The notes: a model not told the origin generated them from the letters alone. A stretch of 64,000 nucleotides of DNA from a bacterium M00.F.Ca.ET.205.01.1.1 (GCA_004791255.1 SRUQ01000001.1:792888-856887); one strand, 5' to 3'. Shown: positions 19,165-29,567, numbered from the stretch's first letter. Program-made: numbers and translations.

Positions 19165-21798
19165 TTATGACCGACCCGGTTGCCAGTCGCTCATCTGCAA
19201 AATGTTACCGCCGAGTTTTGCAAACGCGCGTTGGCGGCAGGAGAAAACGAGAATCTGCTGATCGTGTGATTGACGATGCAAAGCGTCGAACATGCGCTCG
19301 ATGCGGTCGTCATCGGAATAAACCAAAGCGTCATCCAGGATAACCGGTGTGGGTCGGCCGTCGCGGGCAAGCAAACGGGCGAAGGCCAGACGTGTCAGAA
19401 CCGAAAGCTGTTCTCGCATGCCGCCACTCAACCTATCGACATCCTCATCCTGACCATTGCGGCGAACGGTCTGTGGCAACAGTGTGTTCTCGTCGAACAC
19501 TATGGAGATGTCATCGAATAGCAATCCAAGCAGCGGTCGCAGCTCGGACATGACCGGCTTCAGATAAAGATCGCGTGCCGTCGAGCGCGCAGCGACCAGC
19601 GTCGTGCGCAGCCGGTCGAGGACGGCTTTTTCGAATTCGAAGCGTCTCGCTCGCTCTCCAGCGATTTCCAATTTTTCTGTGGCCTCGCGCAAAGCTTCTT
19701 CCACCGCGTCGTCGGACCGAGTGCGAATATGGCCATTGAGATCGGCCAGGGTTACACGCAACTGACTTGCTTCCTGTGTGGCGGCATCCTGAACCGAACG
19801 GGCGCGGCGCAGAACGGCTTCAGCGCTGGTGAGATCGCGAGCGCCGTCGCGCAGGGGAGCAGCGCGCATTTCGGCCGCTTCGCGCAGCTTTTGTCGTGCG
19901 GTGGCCTCGGTGAGCAGCAAGCGCCCCTTTTCCTCGCGCGCTGCATCGGGTCCCAATATGACCTCGAGGCTGGTCAGTTCCGCCTGGATGGTGACATAAG
20001 CCGTCTCCGCAGCCATGACAGCCTCGTCGGCATGGCTGCGCAAAGGCAAGGCCTCGCGCACGCTGTTGCGTGTTGTCGCCACACGCTGCTCGGCTGCGGC
20101 ATGATGTTGCCGGATCTGTTCTGGATCGACTTTGAGTTCGAGGTCCCCGGCCCCGAGGGCACTCAGACGAGCAAGCTCCTCGTGTAATTGCTGTATCCCC
20201 TTGGGCGCGAGATCGGCAAGTCGCTGACGCGCCAAGCCCAGTTCGGTAGCTTTGTCGCGCGCTTCCACTAGGCGCTGGCGTGCCGTCCTGAGGCTATCGA
20301 CACCGAGGGACGCAAGCAGGCTGCGGTGCTTCGCTTCGGCGTCTTCGATGGTCCGGTCGGCCTGCTGCGGCCGATTCGATCGCAGGGTCAAGGCTCCGAT
20401 GCCGGCAATATCCAGGCGTACGGTGCCAGCAAAGCTTTGGTCTTCTGCATGGGGCAAGGGCTTGGCATCGATGGTCACCAAATCGGCGGCGCCGTCCCGG
20501 TATTCCATGCATAGCGTCGGCAGGGTTGCCAGGTGAGCTGCACGAAGGCTGGCGATCTCGATTTCGAGCGCCTGGAGTTGCTCGACAGCTTGTTCCGGCA
20601 CCGCCAGCATCGCCAGTGCTGCCTCTCCATCTTCGATCTGGGTTCTGGCGACTTCGGCTTGTTTCAACCGGTTGTCCGAGCCGGCCAGTTGTTCGGCAGC
20701 GTCACGCGCCAAAAGAGTCGCATCCAGCCGCGCGAGCAATTCGCGTGCTTCGCGCTCTTCCAGTTCGGCTGCTTGAACTTCGCCCATCGCTTGTTCGTTT
20801 TCGGCAATGGCAGAAGCGCGCCGATCGAGAACCTCACTGCGGCGAAGCTGCGCAATCGTCGACTGCTGGCGCAAATCCGTGGCTCGTTTGAGCGCGGTCC
20901 GAAAACTATCGAGGGCCTGCTGCGCCGCGTCGTGGTGAATTGCGGCAAGGGCAGCTTCCGCCTCGGCGGCTTTCAAGGCTTCGCTGTGCGATTTGGCGGC
21001 CTCGACTGCGGCTTCCGCGGCCGAGATGGCTTCCCGCCGAGTGGCGCCTTCTTCGGGGTTTTCAAGCTCAGACAGACGCGCCAACGCCATGCGCCGCTTG
21101 TCGAGCGAATCGCGCAGACCGGTGACTTCGGCGCTGAGACGCTGCTCGTCTTTCACCAGCTTGTCACGCTCGTCGAGCGCTGCCGCATAGAGACCGCCGC
21201 TCTTGGGACGCAGCGTTGACGTAACCAGGCTATAGAGTTCTTCTTCACATGCCGCGGCGATTTCGGCCATGCGTCGCCCGCCGGTCAGGGCTTCAACTTC
21301 CCCCTGAACCGAGGACAGTAGGCTTTCGCGCACGCGTTTTTCGCCGTCCTCCTCGCTTTTGCTGCGCCTTTCGATGCCGGTGACCCCTTGGCGAACCCAG
21401 AGCAATCCTGCCGGTCCTGCGCTTCCGCCATGGATTAGTTTGCCGATAAAGGCTTCGGCCTCATCGGCTTGAGCCAACAGTCGCCCGCCGTCGAGGTCAA
21501 TAACGCTGGCCAGCCTGCCGCCATAAAACTGCTTGGCAAGTCGATAGCGTCCTTCTGAAGTGGTGATGTCGGCCTCCACCACCGGATTGCCCCCACTGTA
21601 AGGCCGCAACAGTCGCACGCCTTCGGGTGTGCCCGTGTGAGGCTGGAAAAAGAGTGCGTGCAGCGCTTCGAAGAAGGTTGATTTGCCGAACTCATTGACC
21701 GCGCAAAGCACGTTGACGCCGTCGCCGATGTTTTCGATGGCGACGCCTTGCCCGGCGAACCGTTTGACGTTGTGGAGCCGAAGGGCCGTAAGTTTCAT
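19165..21798 (-). CDS. SbcC-like (YhaN-like) SMC-type ATPase
   Basis: 877-residue ATPase of the Rad50/SbcC type. N-terminal MKLTALRLHNVKRF, Walker A NEFGKST (about residues 35-42); long coiled coils rich in Ala/Glu/Arg (about 190-720); ABC signature LSGGMREQLSVLTRLAFARL (about 785-804) and Walker B PVILDDALVYSDDDR near the C-terminus. There is no CxxC zinc hook in the coil, so dimer bridging by zinc is not expected. The ATG at 21798 overlaps the stop of the SbcD-like gene (ATGA), so the two are translationally coupled. Together they should form a nuclease-ATPase complex acting on DNA ends. The operon placement downstream of an Hhe-like protein suggests a defence role rather than general repair. 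Confidence 0.9.
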   Translation of the reverse strand: MKLTALRLHNVKRFAGQGVAIENIGDGVNVLCAVNEFGKSTFFEALHALFFQPHTGTPEGVRLLRPYSGGNPVVEADITTSEGRYRLAKQFYGGRLASVIDLDGGRLLAQADEAEAFIGKLIHGGSAGPAGLLWVRQGVTGIERRSKSEEDGEKRVRESLLSSVQGEVEALTGGRRMAEIAAACEEELYSLVTSTLRPKSGGLYAAALDERDKLVKDEQRLSAEVTGLRDSLDKRRMALARLSELENPEEGATRREAISAAEAAVEAAKSHSEALKAAEAEAALAAIHHDAAQQALDSFRTALKRATDLRQQSTIAQLRRSEVLDRRASAIAENEQAMGEVQAAELEEREARELLARLDATLLARDAAEQLAGSDNRLKQAEVARTQIEDGEAALAMLAVPEQAVEQLQALEIEIASLRAAHLATLPTLCMEYRDGAADLVTIDAKPLPHAEDQSFAGTVRLDIAGIGALTLRSNRPQQADRTIEDAEAKHRSLLASLGVDSLRTARQRLVEARDKATELGLARQRLADLAPKGIQQLHEELARLSALGAGDLELKVDPEQIRQHHAAAEQRVATTRNSVREALPLRSHADEAVMAAETAYVTIQAELTSLEVILGPDAAREEKGRLLLTEATARQKLREAAEMRAAPLRDGARDLTSAEAVLRRARSVQDAATQEASQLRVTLADLNGHIRTRSDDAVEEALREATEKLEIAGERARRFEFEKAVLDRLRTTLVAARSTARDLYLKPVMSELRPLLGLLFDDISIVFDENTLLPQTVRRNGQDEDVDRLSGGMREQLSVLTRLAFARLLARDGRPTPVILDDALVYSDDDRIERMFDALHRQSHDQQILVFSCRQRAFAKLGGNILQMSDWQPGRS

Positions 21799-22919
21799 GA
21801 TCCCATCGCCTCGCAATAGCTGAACAACCGAACCAGTGCTTCTCGCGATATGTCGCGTTCGACAGCCGACCGGGTTTCGTCGCTGCTTTCATCCAACAGT
21901 GCCTGCGCTGCCTCGCGAAGGGCACCAGAGCGGTCGATCCGATCCAAATCGCCACTTTCGCAGTCGGTCGCGAGCCCGTCCCCGTCCAGTTCCAGATAGG
22001 CGAAGTCGGGCGCGGCTACCGCGATCGCCGCTTGAAGGATCGTTCGCCCACTTAACCGCACCCGGCCAGACGCGGCAATTCGCAGCAAAGTCTGACGCCG
22101 CAGATGAGCCGGTGGAAGCAACGCTTCAAATGCCGCGGCGCTGTCGTCGCCAGACAGCAGATGCAGGGGAGCGGTTTTCCAGGAAAAGCTAGCTGTTTCA
22201 ACGGCCACGATCTCGGGCACGGCGCCAGGCCCGGCAATGGAAACGACAAGGGCCTGACCGGGTGTATCATGCTTGAAACGGTCAGGTTCGGGCGCACCGC
22301 TATAACGGCTGCGCTCATTGATGGTGACGGGTCCGTGCCAGTCGCCAAGTGCCAGATAATCGAGGCCGGCCTTAGTCGCGCGATCTGGTGCAATGACATC
22401 GGACGCTGCTGAATCTTCGGAAAAGTTCTGAATAGCGCCATGAGCAAGGCCGAGCCGGATGGCGCCTTGCGGCGTCGCGGCGCTGTTCATCCACTCGGTA
22501 AGGTCGCGACCGGGTCTGCGGGTGGTGCAAGGTGCAGGCAGCAGCGCCACGTCCGCGCCAATGGTCAGGGTTTCGGGCCGCGTCGCCAGCAGGACATTGT
22601 CCGGCACAACGCTGTCCGCTGCACTCCACAATTGATCAGCCAACAGGGAATCATGGTTGCCAGGCAGCAATATCCAGCGCAGAGGCGCGCTCTGGCTCAT
22701 CTCGGCCATGGCCTGCCGCAACATCGCTGGAGTGGGCGTTTCGGTATCGAACGTATCGCCGGCCAGAAGTATGGTGGATGCACCATGGACGCGTGCCTGC
22801 TCTGCCAGCCGGCTGATCGCGCCATGGCGCGCTTCACGGAGCCGCCCGCGCAGATCCTCTGGCATGTTGCCGAACCGCTTGCCGATATGAAGATCGGAGC
22901 TGTGGATGAATCGAAACAT
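21795..22919 (-). CDS. SbcD-like metallophosphoesterase nuclease
   Basis: 374-residue Mre11/SbcD-type nuclease, partner of the SMC-type ATPase encoded next. Metal-binding motifs in order: FIHSSDLHIG (D-x-H, residues 4-13), LLAGDTFD (about 51), LPGNHD (about 86, GNHD), GLAHGAI, and ALGDWHG (GDxH). They are all intact, so DNA nuclease activity is plausible. The ATG at 22919 follows a GGAG at about eight bases; the longer open frame upstream lies inside the Hhe-like gene. The gene begins 13 bases after the end of that giant gene and overlaps the ATPase gene by four bases, making a three-gene operon. Confidence 0.9.
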   Translation of the reverse strand: MFRFIHSSDLHIGKRFGNMPEDLRGRLREARHGAISRLAEQARVHGASTILLAGDTFDTETPTPAMLRQAMAEMSQSAPLRWILLPGNHDSLLADQLWSAADSVVPDNVLLATRPETLTIGADVALLPAPCTTRRPGRDLTEWMNSAATPQGAIRLGLAHGAIQNFSEDSAASDVIAPDRATKAGLDYLALGDWHGPVTINERSRYSGAPEPDRFKHDTPGQALVVSIAGPGAVPEIVAVETASFSWKTAPLHLLSGDDSAAAFEALLPPAHLRRQTLLRIAASGRVRLSGRTILQAAIAVAAPDFAYLELDGDGLATDCESGDLDRIDRSGALREAAQALLDESSDETRSAVERDISREALVRLFSYCEAMGS

Positions 22920-22932
22920 GGAGTCTCCGAGA

Positions 22933-25900
22933 CTATGTCGATGCCAGGTTGCGCTGGGCGCGATCGATGGCTTCATCCAGCCGGGAGCGTGAAATCGCCG
23001 CAAGTCGCTCGACACCGAGCAGACGTGCAAGGTCGAGAGCGGGGTCGGACTGTTCCAGAATGTCCTCGTTCGCAACGACGACAGCGGCCAGCTCGGCGAT
23101 TGGAATGTCGGCAATGGACCGGCGGGCATCGGCATCGAACGGCATGCGATAATCAAGCAGGTCGACCACCGTCCCTCTCTTCCATAGGAAGCTGCCGCTG
23201 GATTCTTCAGTTCTATCGAACTCGCGCAGATGCAGGTCGATCCGCTCCCGAATCTTGTTGCCCGTTCTGAGCCAGCCATGCGCCCGTGCGATGCGCTGCG
23301 CAAGGACGTCATCTCGCAGAGGTCCTTCCTGCTCGATCACCGCGTCGACCATGGACCGCAGCGTGCCTCGGTAGACGAAGTCATAAAACTGATCCGGGCT
23401 GGTGGAAAATCCGGTTAGATCAGTCAGGCGATAACGGCCGCCCGTCGGTACGGTATCATGCGTCGAATGCGCGGCCGCAGGCAAAATTCCTGCAGATGCC
23501 GATGGGCGCTCTCCCGTCGCGAGGGGAGCGGCGACAAGTTCTGGCTCTGATTTTATCGACGGATGTTCCGGTTCGCCGGCCGATGCTAGGTCTTCGGCTG
23601 GCAATGGGTCCATGGGGTCGACCTTATGTCCCATGTCCCAATGGATCGCGGCTTCACTTTCCTGTTGTTCAGCCTGTTTGCGACGGCTTTCCTCGAGCAG
23701 CGCGGCCAGGCTGGCATGAAGCCTCTCGGTGCAACCTTCGAGATCAAACCACCAATCGGTTGACCATACCCGGACAATGTTCCACCCGAGGCCGCGCAGG
23801 ACCTGCTCGCGGACCTTGTCTCGATCTCGCGCCGTGGCAGAACTGTGATAGGTCGCGCCGTCGCATTCGACCCCAGCCAGATAGGCGCCGGCGAGATCGG
23901 GATGCCGGATCCCTATATCCACTCGAAAGCCCGAAATGCCGACTTGAGGAACGATGGTCCATCCGCGCTTCTCAAGCTCGGCAGCGACGGCCTCCTCGAA
24001 AGGGGATTCCAGGGCTCCGACCGATCCGCGTTCCTGCGCTGGCAATGCCACAGCGCCGCGTTCGGCAAAATCGAGAAAGGCTTTGAGATGCTGTACGCCG
24101 ATCGCTTTGGTTCGGTTGGGGTCGATCTGGTCGGCGGCAAAACCTGAAAATACGATCAGTTCCTGCCGCGCACGCGTCACCGCGACATTCAGCCGGCGTT
24201 CGCCGCCGTCCCGATTCAGCGCGCCGAAATCCATGCTGCGCTTGCCGGCATTATCTTGCGAAAAGGTGATCGAAAACAGGATTATGTCACGCTCGTCCCC
24301 TTGGACATTTTCCAGATTCTTGACGATGGCGGGCTCAATACGCTCGTCGGCAAAGAACCATTCAAGCTCCGGCTCTGTCTGGCGTGCCTTGTCGAAAAGG
24401 TCGAGGATGAGCGACTGCTGTTGCGCGTTGAAAGTGATGACTCCGAGCGTGGGTCGGTCCTTTTCCGGTAGGGCCAGCCAACGCCGCATCCTGCTGACCG
24501 CCTCGTCGGTTACCGCTTGGGCTTCGATTCGATTGGTGCGGCTTTTGCCACGGTCATAGATGCCGGTCGTGATTTTTCGCAGCTGAACTGCCCGATCTTC
24601 CACCGTTGGCGAAGGGAATGTGATGAGCCGGTTCTGATAGTAGTGATGGTTGGAAAAGGCGATCAGCGACTCATTGCGGCTACGATAATGCCAGCGCAGG
24701 TCACGTACCGGGATGCCGGCCGCTTTGGCTTCGTCGAGAATGCTCTCAAGATCCTTTTCGTGTTCGACGACTTCCTCGTCCTCCTCGTTGCGGCCAAAGA
24801 AATTGGTGGGCGGCAACTGCTTGGGATCGCCTACGATTATGGTTTGATGGGCTCGCGCGATGGCACCGACGGCGTCCCAGGTGGTGATCTGCGATGCTTC
24901 GTCGAAAATCACCACGTCGAACAGGGCTTGGTCGGGCGGTAGATATTGAGCGATTGAAAGAGGGGACATCAGCATGCACGGCGCGAGCTTGGCAAAGCTC
25001 GTCGGCATCGCGCCAATCATCTCGCGGATTGACCGGCTGGGCCGCTGCAATTCCATCTGATGGCGCAACAGGCCCAACTCGGAATTGCGCGGGACGCCTT
25101 GCACAGCCGGCAAACCATGAGCGATGGCACTGATGACGCGAAGGCTTGCTTGAGCGCGGACAAGATCGTCGATTTCCCGGAAATCTTCGATGGCGTGCTC
25201 GTGCTGGAAGCGACGGAAATTCCGCAGCACCGGATCGGCATCCAGCGTGGCCGGCAGCCACCAGCGTACATAGGCCAGGCGGAACGCGGATTGAGCTTCA
25301 GCTGGTCGCACTAGACCCGCCTCGATATCGTCGACCAACGCTCCCAGATTGTGACTGACAGCCCTGCGACGAATGCCGCACCACGAAGTCCAGTCCCGGA
25401 GAAGATGACGGGCGTCGAGCAAGTCTCCCATCGCAGTCGTCAATTCGGTCAGCGGGTTATCATGTTCTGCCCAAGAAGGCGTCTTTCCAGCAGGGATCGC
25501 AAATTGGGTCTTGGCAGCCTCGAATGCTGCAGAAGCCGCAAGGAAGCGGGCTGCCCCATAGCGCATCGTGCTATCTGCTGCACCGCTTCGCAGGCTCGGG
25601 GCGGTTGCTTGCAGGAGCGCTTTGAAATCCTCCGTGCCGAGGCCGGGCAGGCGTAGCGTCTGTCGAAGCCTTTCGGCCATCGAGAGTATCTGATCGATAC
25701 GGTGGGTGTCGGTATCAAGTGCGGCAAATCCGATCGGCTTCCCAGATAGGATGTTGGCTTCGACAGTGGCCCGGCGGTCCTGCATCAGGCGCAACAGCAG
25801 CAAGTCGTGCTGAGGATCGGCTACCCCCTCTGTGACATAGCCTTGAAGCAGCTTCTGGACTTTGCGTTTGCCCAACTGACTGTTTGGCCAGAATGCAGAA

Positions 25901-28896
25901 GCGGCCTGCTGCCATTGCTGCTCTATGTCCTCCACCCGTATGCGCGCAACGGCAGCCTCGTCATAGCGGGCCGACAGGTCCTTGCGAGACTTGCGATAGT
26001 CTCCGATTGCCTCATTGAGAGTGGCGAGGGCTCCCCGCAACTGGGCGAAATCTCGATCAAAGACAATGCTGACGTCATAGCCGGCACTGTCCTGGAGTGC
26101 CGCTGCTAGTTTTCGCAGCGCTTCGAGCTCCGCTTTTGACGCGTCGCCTTTGGCGCGCAGGCCGATGCTCACCAGGAAGGCGTCGAGTGCGGTCGCTAGA
26201 ACCTCGGACGCATTCTTGAGGGTCTTTGCCCCTTCGAGCAAATTGTCCTGCCAGCCTGACGTCCACTCGGTGACATCTATAAGACGCAAGACCGACCGCA
26301 TCTCCACCGACTGAAATGCGAGACCTGTTTCGGCGGCAATATGCTCCAGCGCCAGCCGGTTTGCCTCGTCATGGGAATCGCGCGATGGCCAGGACAATCT
26401 CGGAGCGTGCTGCCGCTTGTTCTTGAGAGCGATGCCGAGCGCCAGATAAGGCGTCAGACCATTGACATGGTGCCGATGCAGCGCTTCGACATAGGCATTC
26501 AGTTCGTCGCGACGGACGCGAAGCCGCTCGTTGATCGCAATCCACTCCGCTGCGTCCACGCGCACGCCGCTTTCCCAGCTGATCCTGAGCTGGGTGAGAA
26601 AGTTGCGTCGGTCCGCCTTGCTGGAATGGAGTTCGAGACAATGCGCGCCCAGGCCATGTTCGCGCAGGCGGCGATACACCACATCGAGCGCCGCCGTCTT
26701 CTCGGCCACAAACAGCACGGTTTTGCCAACTGAAAGACAGTTGGCAATCATGTTGGCAATGGTCTGGCTCTTGCCAGTGCCGGGAGGACCGATGATGACA
26801 AAATCGCGACCCTCAGCGGCGGCAAGACTTGCGGCGGTCTGTGAGGAGTCGGCCGGCAGCAGCAAAACCATGTCGGACGGGGCATAGTGCCGGTCGAGTT
26901 CGCGCTCGTCGCGGAATGATGCGCCATTGCCCTCGAAAGCTATCTCCGGCGTGTCGATCAGATGGCGCACGACACGGTTTTCGCGCAGCGCATCGGTACG
27001 CTCGACCAGATCCTTCCACATGAGAAACTTGGCGAAGGAAAAGGTCGACAGCGCCGTCTCGTCCACCACCTCCATGCCGGGGACGTCGCGCACTGCCTGG
27101 CGCATAAGACCGAGCAGCCTCGGCACATCAACGCCGCTTTCGTCCTCGGGCAGCTCACCGGAAAACTGTGGCAGTTTGAGCTCGAAGTCGCGTTCGAGAA
27201 ACTGCAACAAGGTTGCGTTGAATCGCGGTTCATCTTCATGGAAGCGCAAGGTAAAATGCGATGTTGCGCTGCGGCGCTCGATTTTGACCGGTACGAGCAG
27301 CAATGGCGCGCGATAGCTGCGCTCGTCCTCGGCCTTCTTCTTCCAGCGCAGGAAGCCGACCGCCAGGAAGAGCGTATTCGCGCCGCCCTCGGCAAAATCG
27401 TTGCGCACTTGCCGGTAAAGATCGATCAGCCGGGATTCCAATTGACGCCCATCGAGCGTCGACGGGAGCTCGTCGCGCAGAAGCGCTTCCGCGGCAAAGC
27501 CACGCTGGAGGTCACGTCCGTGCACCTCGCGATAGAGGACAGCATCCCGCTCGCCCAGTGGATTCTGTTCGGGGAGCGAAATCAGCCGGATCGAAGCGCC
27601 TGCCATCAGACGGTCCTCGAGGTAGCCGACGTCAGTACAAAGAAACGGAATTGTCTTCTTGGAGTCCGGAAAATTGAGCAGGCGGTTCCGCAGTGTCAAA
27701 TCGAGGAGCTTTTTCTGCCAGCGGTCGATCCGTCCGGCCGCTGTCGTCGGCTTTACCTCGACGATCTCGACCGGCAGGGCTACCACGGCCGGTGCGGCTG
27801 GCAACGGCAACGCGATTTCGGTTGCCGCCTCTGCATCCACGCTGCGGCGCGTCGGTTCGTGCGAAGCAAGCGGTGTGATGCCGCCGCTGCGCGAGCGGCG
27901 TATATCGATGGCTGCGACAAAGGTGGCTACCTGCGTTTCGTCGAGCCGCTGTTCGATTGCGTGTTGGGCAGCCTCCAACGTCATCGCCGGCCGATGCGTC
28001 ACGCCTGTCGTCTCAAACACGATGAGTTCGCGCGATGCCAGCGCCTTGCGGACCTCCATGGCATCGGGTTCAATGGCGTTGGCGAGCGTCCTTTGTGTCA
28101 TCCAGACGCCGACGGCCGCGTGTCCCTGAAACATCAAAACGACGGGATGCAAGCCCGTCGCCTCCAGGGCGGACGCGAATAACAGACTGGTATCGAGACA
28201 GGTTGCCAGCTTTTCTGCCGTAATAATTGAGGGACGTCGAATTTTTTGGCCGCGGCTTTCGAAGCTCGCAGGTGGCTCTGCATAATGCAGCGATAGGCCA
28301 GCAATGGCCGAATAAATTGCGGCCGCCAGCATGAATGCGCGTTGCGGATTGCCGCTTTGATAGCCATCGAGGCTGGAAGGATGACCATGCGCTGCGAGCA
28401 GCTCCGCTGCGGAACGCAGCAGTCCTGCGATCGCCGGGTCGTTCGGCATGACGAATGCGGCGAGCAATTGCGCCATATCGACGACGCCACCCCATTCGTC
28501 GCGGGCAAGCAGGCGCACCGCAACGCGCTGCTCGGCCAGCACTGCGCCTCCTGAGGTTAGGCGCAACGTTATCTCCCCGCGCTCAGCCTCGTTGAGACCG
28601 GCCAGATAGCCGGCGTCGAGATCGATTTTTCGATCGCTTAAGGGAAGCCGGTCGCCAGCAACGATCCGATCAATTGTCCAGCTTTTGGCGCGCAAAAAAG
28701 GGGGGTTCGATGTCAGCTCGAGAGTGCATTTTTCGAAACCCTGCTGGGTCGGGTTGTTGAGCGCGATAGACCGGATCACCGGAATAGCATTTTGGAAGGA
28801 CGCATATGTAAAGCTGGCGGCGATGTCCGCCACGACTTCTATTACGGGCGCGGCTGATATACCGGCAGCATCGCCAGTCTCCGAACTCGTTTCCAT
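22933..28896 (-). CDS. DUF4011-helicase-Vsr-DUF3320 giant defence protein (Hhe-like)
   Basis: 1987 residues from the ATG at 28896 (purine-rich GGGGATGGGG before it). Order: N-terminal beta-rich segment; a transglutaminase-like part (about 220-300, ATCLDTSLLF and GHAAVGVWM, offering Cys and His); DUF4011 (from about 390: QKKLLDLTLRNRLLNF); a superfamily 1 helicase with Walker A GPPGTGKSQT (about 700) and Walker B VVIFDEASQI (about 1330), plus late helicase motifs (NVAVTRARQELIVF); a Vsr/MTES_1575-type endonuclease domain (about 1635-1715, FRVDIGIRH, VECDGATYHSS, NIVRVWSTDWW); and DUF3320 (about 1800-1880). From memory this architecture matches the single-gene phage-defence protein Hhe. Its operon partners here are SbcD/SbcC-like proteins. 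Cytoplasmic; presumably recognises and cuts foreign DNA. Confidence 0.9.
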   Translation of the reverse strand: METSSETGDAAGISAAPVIEVVADIAASFTYASFQNAIPVIRSIALNNPTQQGFEKCTLELTSNPPFLRAKSWTIDRIVAGDRLPLSDRKIDLDAGYLAGLNEAERGEITLRLTSGGAVLAEQRVAVRLLARDEWGGVVDMAQLLAAFVMPNDPAIAGLLRSAAELLAAHGHPSSLDGYQSGNPQRAFMLAAAIYSAIAGLSLHYAEPPASFESRGQKIRRPSIITAEKLATCLDTSLLFASALEATGLHPVVLMFQGHAAVGVWMTQRTLANAIEPDAMEVRKALASRELIVFETTGVTHRPAMTLEAAQHAIEQRLDETQVATFVAAIDIRRSRSGGITPLASHEPTRRSVDAEAATEIALPLPAAPAVVALPVEIVEVKPTTAAGRIDRWQKKLLDLTLRNRLLNFPDSKKTIPFLCTDVGYLEDRLMAGASIRLISLPEQNPLGERDAVLYREVHGRDLQRGFAAEALLRDELPSTLDGRQLESRLIDLYRQVRNDFAEGGANTLFLAVGFLRWKKKAEDERSYRAPLLLVPVKIERRSATSHFTLRFHEDEPRFNATLLQFLERDFELKLPQFSGELPEDESGVDVPRLLGLMRQAVRDVPGMEVVDETALSTFSFAKFLMWKDLVERTDALRENRVVRHLIDTPEIAFEGNGASFRDERELDRHYAPSDMVLLLPADSSQTAASLAAAEGRDFVIIGPPGTGKSQTIANMIANCLSVGKTVLFVAEKTAALDVVYRRLREHGLGAHCLELHSSKADRRNFLTQLRISWESGVRVDAAEWIAINERLRVRRDELNAYVEALHRHHVNGLTPYLALGIALKNKRQHAPRLSWPSRDSHDEANRLALEHIAAETGLAFQSVEMRSVLRLIDVTEWTSGWQDNLLEGAKTLKNASEVLATALDAFLVSIGLRAKGDASKAELEALRKLAAALQDSAGYDVSIVFDRDFAQLRGALATLNEAIGDYRKSRKDLSARYDEAAVARIRVEDIEQQWQQAASAFWPNSQLGKRKVQKLLQGYVTEGVADPQHDLLLLRLMQDRRATVEANILSGKPIGFAALDTDTHRIDQILSMAERLRQTLRLPGLGTEDFKALLQATAPSLRSGAADSTMRYGAARFLAASAAFEAAKTQFAIPAGKTPSWAEHDNPLTELTTAMGDLLDARHLLRDWTSWCGIRRRAVSHNLGALVDDIEAGLVRPAEAQSAFRLAYVRWWLPATLDADPVLRNFRRFQHEHAIEDFREIDDLVRAQASLRVISAIAHGLPAVQGVPRNSELGLLRHQMELQRPSRSIREMIGAMPTSFAKLAPCMLMSPLSIAQYLPPDQALFDVVIFDEASQITTWDAVGAIARAHQTIIVGDPKQLPPTNFFGRNEEDEEVVEHEKDLESILDEAKAAGIPVRDLRWHYRSRNESLIAFSNHHYYQNRLITFPSPTVEDRAVQLRKITTGIYDRGKSRTNRIEAQAVTDEAVSRMRRWLALPEKDRPTLGVITFNAQQQSLILDLFDKARQTEPELEWFFADERIEPAIVKNLENVQGDERDIILFSITFSQDNAGKRSMDFGALNRDGGERRLNVAVTRARQELIVFSGFAADQIDPNRTKAIGVQHLKAFLDFAERGAVALPAQERGSVGALESPFEEAVAAELEKRGWTIVPQVGISGFRVDIGIRHPDLAGAYLAGVECDGATYHSSATARDRDKVREQVLRGLGWNIVRVWSTDWWFDLEGCTERLHASLAALLEESRRKQAEQQESEAAIHWDMGHKVDPMDPLPAEDLASAGEPEHPSIKSEPELVAAPLATGERPSASAGILPAAAHSTHDTVPTGGRYRLTDLTGFSTSPDQFYDFVYRGTLRSMVDAVIEQEGPLRDDVLAQRIARAHGWLRTGNKIRERIDLHLREFDRTEESSGSFLWKRGTVVDLLDYRMPFDADARRSIADIPIAELAAVVVANEDILEQSDPALDLARLLGVERLAAISRSRLDEAIDRAQRNLAST

Positions 28897-29567
28897 ACCC
28901 CATCCCCTATTTTCATTTACGATAGAACTTTGCCGCCAGAATTTGAAAGTAAATTCTCGGTATGGTCGCCGCTTATGTCCAGCAGCATAGATTTCTAAAA
29001 GTGTTACCGCCCAGATAACGGTCGAAATGGAGACAGGCGATAATCGGTCGTCACGATTGGAGGGGATCCAAAAGTCGCGGAAATCGGAGCGCCGGCGCAC
29101 GCTGCTGAAACCCAAGACGGGCAGGACGTCATCCGCAAATGTGTGGCGGTCCGGGCGCCATGGACCAAGCGTTGCGCGCCTATCGCGAGCGCTGTCGTGG
29201 CGCCTATCGCGGACTCGGACCCAGCCCGACAGTGACGGCGAACCTCGATCGGCCTATCGGTGAGGCGGTCGAATTCCGCCCATAGACTATCGAAAGGCAC
29301 GCACTTCCAGCTCTATCTCCTCGTACGCGTTGCCGGCTACCTAAATTCGTGCGCGCGGTCCAATGCCTTTGATTGCTGATGTCGTTGTGGAGACGTTTGA
29401 TCGCTGAAGCATTTGTTTGCTGACCTAGCGGCGCGGGGGGAGGTCATTTATTGGGTACATCTCCAGCACTCTATGTGCGATCGCGAGGAAAATTTGTCCA
29501 GACAAGCGAATTCATCGAATCTGGACTAATCAATAAGTATAATGATGGTAAGATTCGGGGGGCAGGA
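28897..29567. other. Divergent promoter region between Hhe-like operon and RloC-like gene
   Basis: About 670 bases between two divergent defence genes. It must contain both promoters, though I cannot place them with confidence. A TTG at 29451 preceded by GGGGGAGG (seven-base spacing) opens the RloC-like frame 39 codons early and is an alternative start. Other short frames in the region look random. Confidence 0.5.

Noticed and set aside
26962..28182. 406-codon plus-strand ORF inside the Hhe-like gene
   Set aside because: Shadow; the minus-strand product has well-ordered domains.
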